64,000 nucleotides of DNA from a virus (IMGVR_UViG_3300049489_000477:52507-116506), one strand, 5' to 3'; positions 32,538 through 42,426 are shown, numbered from the stretch's first letter. A program made the numbers and translations. Notes: generated from the sequence alone by a model not told the origin.

Positions 32538-33584
32538 TTACTTATATACATCCAAGTAAAGCTGATAGTTTTTCGGATCCTCAAGCCAACGCTTATTGAG
32601 TTCCGTTTGACCGGCTTCAAGACTCTGGAATCGAGTGACCGGATCTTCCATAGCTTTAATAGCTTGATACCAATCATCGATATTATTTCTAACAGTCGTT
32701 GCGTTTGGTACCAAATCATATGGTCCTTGTTTGTTACCAATTGCGCTACAAATTGTCGGCAATCCTATAGCACTCATTTCGAGCAGCTTAAGATCAGACT
32801 TCGCATAATTGAATTCTGAATCACCGATAGGAGCTATGGCAATATCAGCATCGACTTCATCCATAGCCGATGGGAATTCATAGAAATCCTTCCAGTTATG
32901 GAATTCAACCAAATCAACCAGACCAGGCGGCTTGGTTCCGAAGAATACCCATTCAAATTCTGTCGCCGTCTTCTTTATTAAAGGAACCAGGAACTCAAGA
33001 TCACCGCCTGGTCCAACATGGGATGATGAACCAGCCCAGAAGATACGCAGCTTTCCCTTTTTACCCTTATTGTACTTATCACGCTTACCAAGATTACCCC
33101 ACATGAACTTAGGTAAGAAGTTTGGTACGACTGTTGAGTTTTTTACATTATAGTTAGCACTATAATAATCTTTGAGATAATTCGTTGAGAATGTCACAAT
33201 ATCAGCGATATTAAACATTTCAATCAGGTTATTTCTGCGTGTTTTTGTATAGAACTGGTAAGCGAGGATGTTGTGATCACCAATACCATGGACCAAATCA
33301 TCTAACTCATATACGATTTTAGCTTTTGATCCCATTTGTTGGATCATTCTCTTATATTCCTTGACGATTTTTAATTGTGCTACTGTCACTTGTCTTTGGA
33401 ATCGTACATAGTCCGCTCTGGCAAGATAGTTCAAGTCAAACAAAAACGCGAACATTGCTGGGCAATCATATGCAAATTTTGATGCTAGAAAGTTAAACGG
33501 AACGAATGTTCTATGAAATCCACAGCCGTTTTTATCGGACGGGAAGAGAATAACTGTCTTCATTTTCTTTTCGGGTTGATCCAT
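32538..33584 (-). CDS. GT4-type glycosyltransferase
   Basis: A 348-residue GT-B fold glycosyltransferase. The N-terminal half opens MKTVILFPSDKNGCGFHRTF, and IVYELDDLVHG near residue 95 resembles phage/capsule transferases. The C-terminal donor domain has RIFWAGSSSHVG near residue 183 and YAKSDLKLLEMSAIGLPTI near residue 275, carrying the E-x7-like nucleotide-sugar site. I start at ATG 33584, preceded by AAAGGA and TGATATAAT; the upstream in-frame start would precede the transcript. It is a lone minus-strand gene among replication genes. Acceptor unknown. Confidence 0.75.
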   Translation of the reverse strand: MDQPEKKMKTVILFPSDKNGCGFHRTFVPFNFLASKFAYDCPAMFAFLFDLNYLARADYVRFQRQVTVAQLKIVKEYKRMIQQMGSKAKIVYELDDLVHGIGDHNILAYQFYTKTRRNNLIEMFNIADIVTFSTNYLKDYYSANYNVKNSTVVPNFLPKFMWGNLGKRDKYNKGKKGKLRIFWAGSSSHVGPGGDLEFLVPLIKKTATEFEWVFFGTKPPGLVDLVEFHNWKDFYEFPSAMDEVDADIAIAPIGDSEFNYAKSDLKLLEMSAIGLPTICSAIGNKQGPYDLVPNATTVRNNIDDWYQAIKAMEDPVTRFQSLEAGQTELNKRWLEDPKNYQLYLDVYK

Positions 33585-33603
33585 TGGGTAATCCTTTAGG
33601 GTT

Positions 33604-33609
33604 ATTATA
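33604..33609 (-). promoter_or_regulatory. Extended -10 box for the GT4 gene
   Basis: Minus strand TGATATAAT, 19 bases before ATG 33584, with AAAGGA between. It is divergent from the sigma 55 promoter 33 bases away. Confidence 0.55.
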
Positions 33610-33641
33610 TCAAAAATAAACAAATTTGTAATATTTAATGG

Positions 33642-33647
33642 TATAAT
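33642..33647 (+). promoter_or_regulatory. Extended -10 box for gene 55
   Basis: Plus strand TGGTATAAT, 18 bases before ATG 33666, followed by AAGGAG. This host-type promoter would allow the late sigma to be made before late transcription. Confidence 0.6.
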
Positions 33648-33665
33648 TTTAATAAGGAGCTATAT

Positions 33666-34109
33666 ATGGCGCACAAGATTTTAAAAAGAAGGAAAGTTGC
33701 TGATCCATCAAGATATTACATCGACCACGACGAATATACAGGCGAAGTTGTAAAATTCATCAAGACGCAAGTAGCCTCCGAGCGCCTGGGTGAGATATGG
33801 AAGATGCATGTCGATAAGTGTGCAAGTGCCGCATGTTTTAAGAGCTATACATATCTTGACGAAATGAAAGGTTGTGCATTGCTGTTTCTTGTTAAATATT
33901 CGAAGTCATTCAATCCAAAGAAGATTTTAGACTCAGGAAAAGCACCAAACGCTTTTAAATATTGCACTTCGATAATTCACAACGCATTTATCCAGGTTAT
34001 TAATAAAGAGAAAAAGCATTCGAAGCTAAAAGACAAGATTATCAAATTACACCAACGAATTGTATATAATCTAAATAATTTTACAACTCCTTCAACTATT
34101 GACGATTAG
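33666..34109 (+). CDS. 55: Late transcription sigma factor gp55
   Basis: A 147-residue homologue of T4 gp55 (185 residues), which directs host RNA polymerase to TATAAATA promoters. The match is clearest at GKAPNAFKYCTSIIHNAFIQ near residue 97, followed by KEKKHSKLKDKI; T4 has NPHAYITQACFNAFVQ followed by KKERKE. This is the sigma region 2 helix that reads the -10 octamer. The T4 C-terminal clamp-binding tail (SLDFLYE) is not evident: the protein ends FTTPSTIDD. Its target octamer occurs at least thirteen times in the window. Confidence 0.82.
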   Translation: MAHKILKRRKVADPSRYYIDHDEYTGEVVKFIKTQVASERLGEIWKMHVDKCASAACFKSYTYLDEMKGCALLFLVKYSKSFNPKKILDSGKAPNAFKYCTSIIHNAFIQVINKEKKHSKLKDKIIKLHQRIVYNLNNFTTPSTIDD

Positions 34110-34119
34110 GAATTTATCA

Positions 34120-34125
34120 TATAAT
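34120..34125 (+). promoter_or_regulatory. -10 box, predicted leaderless start of gene 47
   Basis: Plus strand TATAAT, then ACCCAT, then ATG at 34132, giving +1 on the A of the start codon. No ribosome-binding site lies at a workable distance. Confidence 0.5.
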
Positions 34126-34131
34126 ACCCAT

Positions 34132-35208
34132 ATGGGTCATAGGATACTTTTAGTTTCTGATGTACATTTCGGCGTCAAGAGCAACAGTGAGTCATTCTTA
34201 AAGGTAACAGAAAATCTTTTTCTCAATACCATTAAGAAAATAATAATTGACGAGAATATCACTGATATCCGCATTCTTGGCGACTTGTTCGATAATAGAA
34301 ATACTGTAAATGTCAGAACATTTAACAGCGTTATGAAAGTCTTTCGTTGGTACCAAACGAACATGCCTGCGGTGAAGTGGAAGGTACTACTTGGCAACCA
34401 CGATATATACTACCACAATCGTTTAGATATTAATTCCATTGAAATGTTGCGTGAGTTGCCTAATGTTCAAATTATAGAAGATGTCGTTGAAGAGACGATT
34501 AATAATAAATCAATCATCACATTCCCGTGGCTCATAAAAGATTCGTCGCAGTATATAAAATTTAAAGAGGTATCTAAAGGATCTAAAAAGTACGACTTAT
34601 GTTTAGGTCACTTTGAGATAAATGGATTTGAAGTGATGCATGGCATCGTCCATGATGGTGGAAATGATAACGGAGAATTCAAAAACTTCGGCAGAGTGTT
34701 CACTGGACATTTTCATATCCGCGCCACGAAGAATCATATTTCATACCTTGGATCCCCATATCAAATAACCTGGGGTGATTACGGTGACGAAAAGGGTATT
34801 CATATCTATGATATTGATGAAAAAACAGTCAAGTTTATTCCAAATATCGATTCGCCTGTTTATATTCGTATAAACATGAAAGATTTGATAGATAAAAATA
34901 TAGAAAAGTTAAAGCGCGTAAAAGACAACTATGTAAAGCTCGTTATTGACGAGAAATATTCTGATGCGTTCATTGTCAAAGCGATTGCAAAAATTGAAAG
35001 CTTTATGCCAGTGAAATTAGAAGTAGAAAATAATTTCATCGAGCCATTTGATGGTGAAAATGTCGCTGATGTTGATTTCACAAAAATGAACGATCCGATG
35101 GTCTTTTTAGATGAGTACATACGAAATCTTGAAAACTTCGATCAGAACATTGATAAGAACGAATTTTCAGAGTATGTAAGAAATGTATACGGAGCAATAA
35201 ACAAATGA
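34132..35208 (+). CDS. 47: Recombination nuclease subunit gp47 (Mre11/SbcD)
   Basis: A 358-residue calcineurin-like phosphodiesterase that with gp46 resects DNA ends. Metal motifs in order: LLVSDVHFG (near residue 5), LGDLFDNR (near 48), LLGNHDIYYHNR (near 84), a later GHFEI, and FTGHFHIR (near 195). T4 gp47 has 339 residues. I choose ATG 34132; an in-frame TTG 33 bases upstream has no ribosome-binding site. The stop overlaps the gene 46 ATG. Confidence 0.95.
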   Translation: MGHRILLVSDVHFGVKSNSESFLKVTENLFLNTIKKIIIDENITDIRILGDLFDNRNTVNVRTFNSVMKVFRWYQTNMPAVKWKVLLGNHDIYYHNRLDINSIEMLRELPNVQIIEDVVEETINNKSIITFPWLIKDSSQYIKFKEVSKGSKKYDLCLGHFEINGFEVMHGIVHDGGNDNGEFKNFGRVFTGHFHIRATKNHISYLGSPYQITWGDYGDEKGIHIYDIDEKTVKFIPNIDSPVYIRINMKDLIDKNIEKLKRVKDNYVKLVIDEKYSDAFIVKAIAKIESFMPVKLEVENNFIEPFDGENVADVDFTKMNDPMVFLDEYIRNLENFDQNIDKNEFSEYVRNVYGAINK

Positions 35209-37004
35209 AACTACTCTTTGAGAAGGTTGAAATACGAAACTTTTTAAGTTTTGGAAATATACCGACCGTATTTGATTATGAGTCTGGAATAAACATCGTA
35301 ACGGGTCGCAACCTGGATAATAGTACGAGAAATGGTGTTGGTAAGTCAAGTTTAATAGCCGACTCCATATCATTCGCTATATATGGTAAACCGCTTCGTG
35401 GTGAACATATTAATAAAGATGAACTCGTCAACGAACTCAATAAGAAAAATTGCGAAGTTTCCGTCTATTTTAAAATCGGAAACGATGCATATAAAGTCAC
35501 CAGACAAATAAAGCCTACCGCTTTTACAGTAGTATTGAATGATGAAGAAATTAAATTCGATTGTATAAAAAATACAGAAAAATGGCTGGAAGATAAGATA
35601 GGTATAAGTCACACATGTTTTTCAAATATATTAGTATTGAACATGAATGACACGACTCCATTTTTAACAATGGATGCTGCCAATAAGAGAAGAGTCATTG
35701 AAGATGTTATGAACATGAATGTCTATGGAAAAATTGCCGATGTTGCGAAGGACAATCATTTAGTTGCTAAGAATGATTTACGAACATATGAAAATGATGT
35801 GAAGCTCTCGAAAGAGACGCTTGAATTAGCAACAACCAATAAATTAAACTATGATGCCGAGCGTGAAAAGTTTGAGGCTACGAAAAAGGAAAAGGTAGCT
35901 TTATTTTTGAATCAAGTTGAACAGATGGAAAAGGAAAAAGAAGGATTGTTGTCGAATATAGATACGGTTAATTATGATAAGGAAATTCAGAACACGACAT
36001 CCAAAAAGGACAAGGCATTAGAGCTTGTACAAAAATATAAGATTAAATTAGCCGAGAACAAGCTTGAGTTACAAAACGCTAAAGAAACACTTAATAAATT
36101 AGAAGATAAACCACACTGTCCGACATGTAAGATACCAACGGACAATCCCATCATTAAAAAGTATGTGATAGAAACACAGAAAATTTTCAAAAATACAACG
36201 GAAGAGATTTCCAGCTTAAATGAAAAAATAAAGAATGGCGAAAATGTCATTAGTATTTTGGCTGGAAAAATCAAATCATTTGAACAATTGAAAGAGAAGA
36301 AAAAGCAAGTACAAAGTAAGATAGAAATACTTGATGCGAATATAAAATCTAAAAAAGAAGCAGTTGATGAAGAGAGATTGCGGGTGTTTACTGTTTCAAA
36401 CATCATTTCTGATGCTGATTTAAAGAAATTTCAGAAAAAGCATGATGATGCCATCCTGGCGTTCAATACCGCTTCAAAGTCATATAACTTTAATGGAATG
36501 TTGCGAAAGATTCTTGGCGAAGAGGGCGTCCGTAAGTTCGTCATATCCAAGATACTTCCATTCTTCAACACGAAGATAAACCATTATTTGAAAATAATGG
36601 GATCCGATTTAACATTAAAGTTCAATTCCAATTTAGAAGAGCAGATACTTACGCGCATCCGTGAAGAAAGAACATACGGTTCGTTCTCCGCTGGTGAAAA
36701 GAAGAGAATTGATATTGCCATATTGATGGCGCTTATGGACTTAGCAAAGCTTCAAAACAGCGTCGATACAAATCTTCTTGTTTTAGATGAGGTATTAGAT
36801 ACCGCTATGGATAACGAAGGTGTTGAAAGCTTTTTAAATTATCTCAAAGATGGATTTAAAACACTGTATCCAGATAAAGCCGTTTATATAATAACTCACA
36901 GAAACACGATTAGTGATGACTTTTACGATAGAATGGTGTGCTTACAAAAGAAAGACGGATTTACATCAATCGATAGTATTGTTAATATGAGAGCCAAATC
37001 CTGA
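35205..37004 (+). CDS. 46: Recombination ATPase subunit gp46 (Rad50/SbcC)
   Basis: A 599-residue SMC-like ATPase, partner of gp47. Walker A is GVGKSSL near residue 46. Long coiled coils flank the zinc hook CPTCKIP near residue 305. The signature GSFSAGEKKRIDIAI lies near residue 490 and Walker B LLVLDEVLD near 525. T4 gp46 has 560 residues. An ATGA overlap couples it to gene 47, so the two subunits are made together. Confidence 0.96.
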   Translation: MKLLFEKVEIRNFLSFGNIPTVFDYESGINIVTGRNLDNSTRNGVGKSSLIADSISFAIYGKPLRGEHINKDELVNELNKKNCEVSVYFKIGNDAYKVTRQIKPTAFTVVLNDEEIKFDCIKNTEKWLEDKIGISHTCFSNILVLNMNDTTPFLTMDAANKRRVIEDVMNMNVYGKIADVAKDNHLVAKNDLRTYENDVKLSKETLELATTNKLNYDAEREKFEATKKEKVALFLNQVEQMEKEKEGLLSNIDTVNYDKEIQNTTSKKDKALELVQKYKIKLAENKLELQNAKETLNKLEDKPHCPTCKIPTDNPIIKKYVIETQKIFKNTTEEISSLNEKIKNGENVISILAGKIKSFEQLKEKKKQVQSKIEILDANIKSKKEAVDEERLRVFTVSNIISDADLKKFQKKHDDAILAFNTASKSYNFNGMLRKILGEEGVRKFVISKILPFFNTKINHYLKIMGSDLTLKFNSNLEEQILTRIREERTYGSFSAGEKKRIDIAILMALMDLAKLQNSVDTNLLVLDEVLDTAMDNEGVESFLNYLKDGFKTLYPDKAVYIITHRNTISDDFYDRMVCLQKKDGFTSIDSIVNMRAKS

Positions 37005-37047
37005 CTTGACTCTAAACCGATGTAAATAGAATACTAACGAGGTTTGT

Positions 37048-39861
37048 ATGTTGTCATATGTTTATCCAGATTATTACAAAAGCCAAATTGTATTTTGGGA
37101 ATATGAAAACGGTATTAAGCGTAAGTATGAAGAAGACATGCCGTTATATTTTTTTACCGAAGATGAAAAGGGTGATTATAAAACTATTCAAGGAAAAGCA
37201 GCTAAAAAACATGAGTTCACTTCATGGAACTCCTTTAAAGATAAACGCGAGAAATACAGAGAATATGGCATAAAACTCTACGAATCTGACATAAGTTTAC
37301 AGACGAAGTTTATTTGTAATCAATACCTTGGGGTGGATTTAAAGAAGCCTAAAGAATTCAATATATTTTTCATCGACATTGAAGTGCATCTTGAGCATGG
37401 ATTTCCTCGACCAGAGGATGCCGAAGGAAAGATAACACTCATAACCATTTTCTCAACAAGAGATAAAAAATTCTATGTCTTTTGTGAAAAGGACTTCGAC
37501 GCCACATTCATAAAAACAGAGCTTGGTTTCGATTACCAAAAGCGCGTTCATTCGACAGAAGAAGAATTATTACGCGACTTTATTCGATTCGTTCGTCATG
37601 AGCATCCCGATGTCATGAGTGGTTGGAATAGCCAATATTATGATCTTCCATACATCGTCAATCGCGGCAGAAAGATTTTAAATCAAGACGAAATAAATGA
37701 AATATCACCCGTTAACCACATACGAGAAGAGGAAATACGCGACAAAAAGACGGGTTTGATGTATAAGCAGTATTTCATATCAGGCATAAACTGTTTGGAT
37801 CTGATGGAAGTTTATAAAAATTACACAGCATCCATAAAGCCATCGTATGCATTAAATGCTATCGCATTAGAAGAAATTGGCGAAGGTAAGATGGAATATG
37901 CTGGATCGCTTGTCGAGTTATACAACAACGATTGGCAAACATATTGTAAGTACAACCTCCAAGACGTAAATCTACTCCGTAAGCTTGACGATAAACTCGG
38001 CTATATGAATTTGTTAATCACATTCTGCTACGGATGTAAGGTTCCGTTCGAACATTATTCAAAAACAACGAGAGTTCTTGACGGCGCGTTCATATCAAAG
38101 CTTGTTGAAGAAAAGATCGTGCTGCCCGATGTGAATCGTGCATTAATTGATGAAATGAAGCGTCTGAAAGATTTAGCCGAGGCTGGTACGATTGACGATG
38201 ATGATTTAAATAAAATAAACAACATAAAATATGTTGGCGGCTATGTTGCAGATCCAGAAAAGGGCGCTCACGAATGGATTTGCTCATTTGATGCAACTTC
38301 ACTGTACCCGTCTATCATGATTGGTTTTAATATCAGCCCAGAAACGAAACTCGGGACGATAAACGAATCACATGGTGTTGACATGGTGTATGAGTATATC
38401 CACGGTGATACAAAAAACGCTCAATCTAAGGTGCCGTTTACCATAGCAAATAAGCAAGGAACGACAACCGTACAGAAGCTTTCTGAATTAATTAAAAAGA
38501 ACAATTACTGTTTGGCGGCTAACGGAACATTCTATAGGCAAGATTTCGTTGGTGTTATTCCAAAATTCGTTAATGAATGGTTCCAGAAGAGAAAAGACTT
38601 TAAAAAGAAGATGTTGGATTGTAAATCATTAGGTGATAAAGACGGCGAGCAATACTACAATCTTCTTCAATGGAATTTTAAGATTCTGATCAACTCCGTT
38701 TATGGATATCTCGGAACACGATACTCACGATTCTACGATGTTGATAATGCCCGCGCCGTTACGCTGACAGGTCAATATGGTCTGAAAAGGACCATGACAA
38801 GACTCAATAACTTCTTTCTTAAAGAATGGGAAACACATCCTCTTGGTGTGAGACTACATGCCAAAAACTTCAAAGATATCGTTGTTTATGGTGATACCGA
38901 TAGTACATATGTCTCGGTAGGTCGTTTATTAAAGAGTATAGCATTCAAACCACAACAAACCGTGTCCGAAGAAAATAAAGAAAAATACAAGAAAGAATTC
39001 CACGCCGATACGATTGAGATAGATGATAAGAACATTACCTACACGGTTAAGGATAAAAAGATAACCCATAGTATTGAAAATGAAAATACTATCGATTTCA
39101 TCACAACAGAGATAGAGCCATTTATACAGAAGCTTATCGAAGATACCATGGTGGAATTCACACAGAAATCTGCCAACTGCTTGACCAACAAAATTTCGTT
39201 CAAGAGAGAATCTATCTGTCGTTCTGCTATATTCGTAGAAAAGAAGAAATACGCCATATGGCTTCTCAACGATGAAGGAAACGTGGTTGCCGATAAACTT
39301 AAGGTTACTGGTCTTGATATCGTCAGGTCAAGCACACCAACCGTTGCTAAAAAGTTATTGAAAGAAATCATTTACGATATGCTTCGTAGAATGAATCACG
39401 ACCACACAACAACACAGATACGCGAAGCAAGAAGTAAGTTCTTAACTGCAAAACCAGAAGATATCGCTTTTAACTCACCGGTTAATGGGCTTGATAAGTA
39501 TAAAGAAAAATACACATCAAATAACGATACATTCAAAAGCACACCAATAGCCGTCAGATCGGCTATTATTTACAACACACTTCTCGCCACAAGACCAGAT
39601 TTACAAGATACATATAACTTCATCTATAATGGTGATAAGATAAAGTATCTGTATATGAAAACTGGCGCGGAATGGGAATACGATGTATTCGCCATCAAAG
39701 GAAGATGGATAACAGAATTGAATAACGAAAAACTGATCGACAGAGAAATGCAATTCCAAGTCGCTGTTTTGAACCTCATGAAAAAGATGTTTGATCTTAT
39801 GGATTGGGAATTACCACGATTCGATCATCACGATTTCAAGTCGATATTCAAGAAAAGTTAA
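37048..39861 (+). CDS. 43: Replicative DNA polymerase gp43 (family B)
   Basis: A 937-residue family B polymerase with proofreading (T4: 898 residues). Exonuclease motif I is FFIDIEVH near residue 110. The polymerase metal motifs are DATSLYPSI near residue 413 and YGDTDST near residue 614, with KILINSVYGYLG between them. No intein or split is present. A 44-base gap follows gene 46 with CGAGG before the ATG. T4 instead places gene 43 after regA; here it follows the recombination genes. The 3' end overlaps a convergent late gene by four bases. Confidence 0.97.
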   Translation: MLSYVYPDYYKSQIVFWEYENGIKRKYEEDMPLYFFTEDEKGDYKTIQGKAAKKHEFTSWNSFKDKREKYREYGIKLYESDISLQTKFICNQYLGVDLKKPKEFNIFFIDIEVHLEHGFPRPEDAEGKITLITIFSTRDKKFYVFCEKDFDATFIKTELGFDYQKRVHSTEEELLRDFIRFVRHEHPDVMSGWNSQYYDLPYIVNRGRKILNQDEINEISPVNHIREEEIRDKKTGLMYKQYFISGINCLDLMEVYKNYTASIKPSYALNAIALEEIGEGKMEYAGSLVELYNNDWQTYCKYNLQDVNLLRKLDDKLGYMNLLITFCYGCKVPFEHYSKTTRVLDGAFISKLVEEKIVLPDVNRALIDEMKRLKDLAEAGTIDDDDLNKINNIKYVGGYVADPEKGAHEWICSFDATSLYPSIMIGFNISPETKLGTINESHGVDMVYEYIHGDTKNAQSKVPFTIANKQGTTTVQKLSELIKKNNYCLAANGTFYRQDFVGVIPKFVNEWFQKRKDFKKKMLDCKSLGDKDGEQYYNLLQWNFKILINSVYGYLGTRYSRFYDVDNARAVTLTGQYGLKRTMTRLNNFFLKEWETHPLGVRLHAKNFKDIVVYGDTDSTYVSVGRLLKSIAFKPQQTVSEENKEKYKKEFHADTIEIDDKNITYTVKDKKITHSIENENTIDFITTEIEPFIQKLIEDTMVEFTQKSANCLTNKISFKRESICRSAIFVEKKKYAIWLLNDEGNVVADKLKVTGLDIVRSSTPTVAKKLLKEIIYDMLRRMNHDHTTTQIREARSKFLTAKPEDIAFNSPVNGLDKYKEKYTSNNDTFKSTPIAVRSAIIYNTLLATRPDLQDTYNFIYNGDKIKYLYMKTGAEWEYDVFAIKGRWITELNNEKLIDREMQFQVAVLNLMKKMFDLMDWELPRFDHHDFKSIFKKS

Positions 39862-41132
39862 CGGGTAAGCCAATCCCCGACTTTTCCGAGCATTCCCTTT
39901 TTCTTTGCAGCACCCTCGATCTTAGACTTCACAGACTTCAATGGAATATCATATTCTTGACCAGTTTCCTTGAAATCTGATTTTCCATTTTTTCCGTTCG
40001 ATGTTTTCTGCATAAGCTCGACTTTGACCATACCCTTTGAAGTATCGACATTTTTTACTAATCCAATAAGCTCCATTTCGGTAGCGCCTGGTATCTTCTT
40101 CAATGTGGTGTAGCTGTTTATCTTACTATCAACGAATTCCTTTTTGGCTTTGAATGCTTCGTCGTTAGGATCTATACCATATTGCTTAGGTGATTTTTGT
40201 ACTGCCAAAAACTTGGCTTTTGCTGCGTCAGCCGACTTCTTTGGTAATGCTGGTGGCGCTGCGGGTGTTGTAGCCGCTGGTGTAGCTGGTGTCGCCGCAG
40301 GCGCTGGTGGTGTAGCTGCTGGTGTTGGTGTGGCTGGCGCTGCTGATGCGGGCGGCGTGGTAGCTTCTTCAAATAAGTAAATAATGGCTTCTTTCATAAG
40401 CCAAATCATTTCTTCATTGATAGTTATGTAATTTTTATCATTCAACGCATGCCATGCGTTTTTAACAGCATTCTTTTGCTTTTCATTGGCTGGATCGATC
40501 TTTGTAGGATCTGCTTTGATATACGCATCGAAAAATTCTTGGTCAGTCTTAAATGTTTTCGCACTCTTCTTTGCGAAATCAGTCAATGAAGTAACTGCTT
40601 CTTGGCTCAATCCAGATACATTTTTTGAGGCTTCAACATTGTTTTGTAATTCCTTCTCTTCTTCTGGCGAAAGAGTAGGACTTGGTGTTGTTGGTGATGT
40701 AGGTGCTTGTGGGTTTGGGCTGTTTACCATCTTTAAAATTTCAGCAGCTATTTTACTCTTGGTGTCAACATCGAGATTCTTCAATTGTTCCATTGCTCCA
40801 TTTTGCTTCAACATCTTAAGAAAATCGCCTATTTCCTTTTCACCAGGCTTTCCGCTTCCTTTTTGCTGGGCTTGTTGCGACTGTGGCGATTGTTGTGACT
40901 GATTATTATCACCAAAAGAAACCTTTTTAGTCATGTCATCGTAATCCAGTTGTCCGTATGTGGCGGTACGAATCTGACGCAAGGTTTGTTCAAGTCTTGA
41001 AAGCTCTGGTCGCAAATCAATTTTTACCACATCATTTGGAATTATCGATGTGTCTGCCGACGAATCAATTTCAAAGGCTTCAAAAAAAGTTTGAATTATT
41101 AGCTTTTGGATGTCATCATGTGCGTCTGTCAT
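39858..41132 (-). CDS. Late Pro/Ala-rich protein of unknown function
   Basis: A 424-residue protein, not recognised. An acidic helical N-terminus (MTDAHDDIQKLIIQTFFEAF) is followed by a Gln/Ser run near residue 80, a charged helical middle and an extreme Pro/Ala/Thr run near residues 255-295. A Lys-rich folded end (from residue 320) contains LIGLVKNVDTSKGMVKVELM, a beta-strand pair. It lies on the minus strand between plus-strand polymerase and uvsX and has its own TATAAATA box and GGAG, so it is probably a late virion or assembly protein. Confidence 0.6.
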   Translation of the reverse strand: MTDAHDDIQKLIIQTFFEAFEIDSSADTSIIPNDVVKIDLRPELSRLEQTLRQIRTATYGQLDYDDMTKKVSFGDNNQSQQSPQSQQAQQKGSGKPGEKEIGDFLKMLKQNGAMEQLKNLDVDTKSKIAAEILKMVNSPNPQAPTSPTTPSPTLSPEEEKELQNNVEASKNVSGLSQEAVTSLTDFAKKSAKTFKTDQEFFDAYIKADPTKIDPANEKQKNAVKNAWHALNDKNYITINEEMIWLMKEAIIYLFEEATTPPASAAPATPTPAATPPAPAATPATPAATTPAAPPALPKKSADAAKAKFLAVQKSPKQYGIDPNDEAFKAKKEFVDSKINSYTTLKKIPGATEMELIGLVKNVDTSKGMVKVELMQKTSNGKNGKSDFKETGQEYDIPLKSVKSKIEGAAKKKGMLGKVGDWLTR

Positions 41133-41150
41133 AGCTCACTCCATAATTCT

Positions 41151-41158
41151 TATTTATA
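41151..41158 (-). promoter_or_regulatory. T4-type late promoter inside the replication region
   Basis: Minus strand TATAAATA, 18 bases before ATG 41132, followed by AGAATTATGGAGTGAGCT. It drives a single minus-strand gene among early and middle genes. Confidence 0.72.
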
Positions 41159-41187
41159 ATTAAATTAAAAAATATTTATCCATATTG

Positions 41188-41193
41188 TATAAT
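41188..41193 (+). promoter_or_regulatory. -10 box for uvsX
   Basis: Plus strand TTGTATAAT, 18 bases before ATG 41212, with GGAAGGAG between. It is divergent from the late promoter at 41151. Confidence 0.55.
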
Positions 41194-41211
41194 ACGGAAG
41201 GAGAAAACAAA

Positions 41212-42426
41212 ATGCCTAAAAGCAATGTAGCCGATATTATTAAAGCACTAAAAAACGCAAATAAGAAAGAATTCGCTGATATTATCCAGCTTTCCGAATC
41301 AAAAACCGCAAAAGTTACCGATTGGATTAGCACAGGAAGTCACGCATTAAACAAGATTATTTCTGGTGATCCCCGTAAAGGAATACCAGTTGGCTTAATC
41401 ACAGCTTTTGCTGGTGAAGAAAGCACGGGTAAGTCGTACTTGGGTGCGAATATAGCCAGAGAGGCACAAAAGAAGGAATTTTTAGTTATCTATGTTGAGA
41501 CTGAAAATTCACCTATCGGAGAAATGTTAGTCAAAGTAGGGGCAAACCCAGATGAGATTATAAAACTTGAAAATTGCTTTACAATCGCTGAAGTCAAGAA
41601 TAAGCTCGTTAAGGTCATGCGTGAGATTCATGCTCAGTATCCAGATTCGCGTTTGTTGATTATTCTTGACTCCCTTGGAAACCTTGTTTCAGATAAGCAA
41701 CTTTACGGCGATGTTGAAGATAATAAGATCGGTCACGATCAAGGTATGAAAGCCAAGGAGCTTAAAGCCCTTGCCGCTATTTTGACCACCGAATTAGGTC
41801 GTTGCAACGGAACCATGGTTGTCATAAATCACATCTACCTTAAGCCTGGTCAAAATCCAGCCCTTCCACCAGAACAAGTATTCTCTGGCGGATCTGGTTT
41901 CTTATATACCGCATCGGTTATCATGTACATGCACAAGCGGGCTGAGAAGGAAGAAGCTGAAAGCCTCGCTACAGGAAAGACAGTCAAAAACACCGTTGGT
42001 GTTTTCATTCGTGGAATAACTAAAAAGAATAGAATAATTCCAGAAGGTAAAACTGGCGAATTCCATATTTCATTCACTGAAGGTATGAACAAGTGGTACG
42101 GTCTTTTAGAGGATGCACTTCAATACGGATTCTTTGAAGAGGCATCTGCTGGTTGGTATAATATCAAACATTTAAATAAAAAGGTTCGTACTGGTGAGCT
42201 TTATAATGATGAAAATTGGGAACCTATTTATGAACAGCTATGTGAAAAAATAGCTGAATCGAATAGATACATTTCTGCATCTGATGCGATTGTCGAGGAA
42301 ATTGAAAAGACAGTTACTCCAGAAGCATCCGTAGAACCCGGCATTTGTGTTAATAAAAATGATGAATGTGGGGACTCGGAAGACGATTCTTCTCCAAAAA
42401 AGCGGGGAAGAAAAAGCAAAAAATAA
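41212..42426 (+). CDS. uvsX: RecA-like recombinase UvsX
   Basis: A 404-residue recombinase (T4: 391 residues). Walker A is GEESTGKSYLG near residue 68 and Walker B LLIILDSLGNL near residue 148. VVINHIYLKPGQNP near residue 203 is the typical following segment. The C-terminus is acidic and ends in a Lys-rich KKRGRKSKK. I start at ATG 41212, with GGAAGGAG eight bases upstream; a TTG 27 bases earlier would lie within the promoter. Confidence 0.95.
   Translation: MPKSNVADIIKALKNANKKEFADIIQLSESKTAKVTDWISTGSHALNKIISGDPRKGIPVGLITAFAGEESTGKSYLGANIAREAQKKEFLVIYVETENSPIGEMLVKVGANPDEIIKLENCFTIAEVKNKLVKVMREIHAQYPDSRLLIILDSLGNLVSDKQLYGDVEDNKIGHDQGMKAKELKALAAILTTELGRCNGTMVVINHIYLKPGQNPALPPEQVFSGGSGFLYTASVIMYMHKRAEKEEAESLATGKTVKNTVGVFIRGITKKNRIIPEGKTGEFHISFTEGMNKWYGLLEDALQYGFFEEASAGWYNIKHLNKKVRTGELYNDENWEPIYEQLCEKIAESNRYISASDAIVEEIEKTVTPEASVEPGICVNKNDECGDSEDDSSPKKRGRKSKK

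Noticed and set aside
34099-34131. Upstream TTG start for gene 47
   Set aside because: No ribosome-binding site; it would precede the TATAAT box, and homology begins at MGHRILLVSD.
5337-39861. Inteins or homing endonucleases in terminase, polymerase or other core genes
   Set aside because: All core genes read through at normal lengths with contiguous motifs; no LAGLIDADG, GIY-YIG or HNH pattern was seen.
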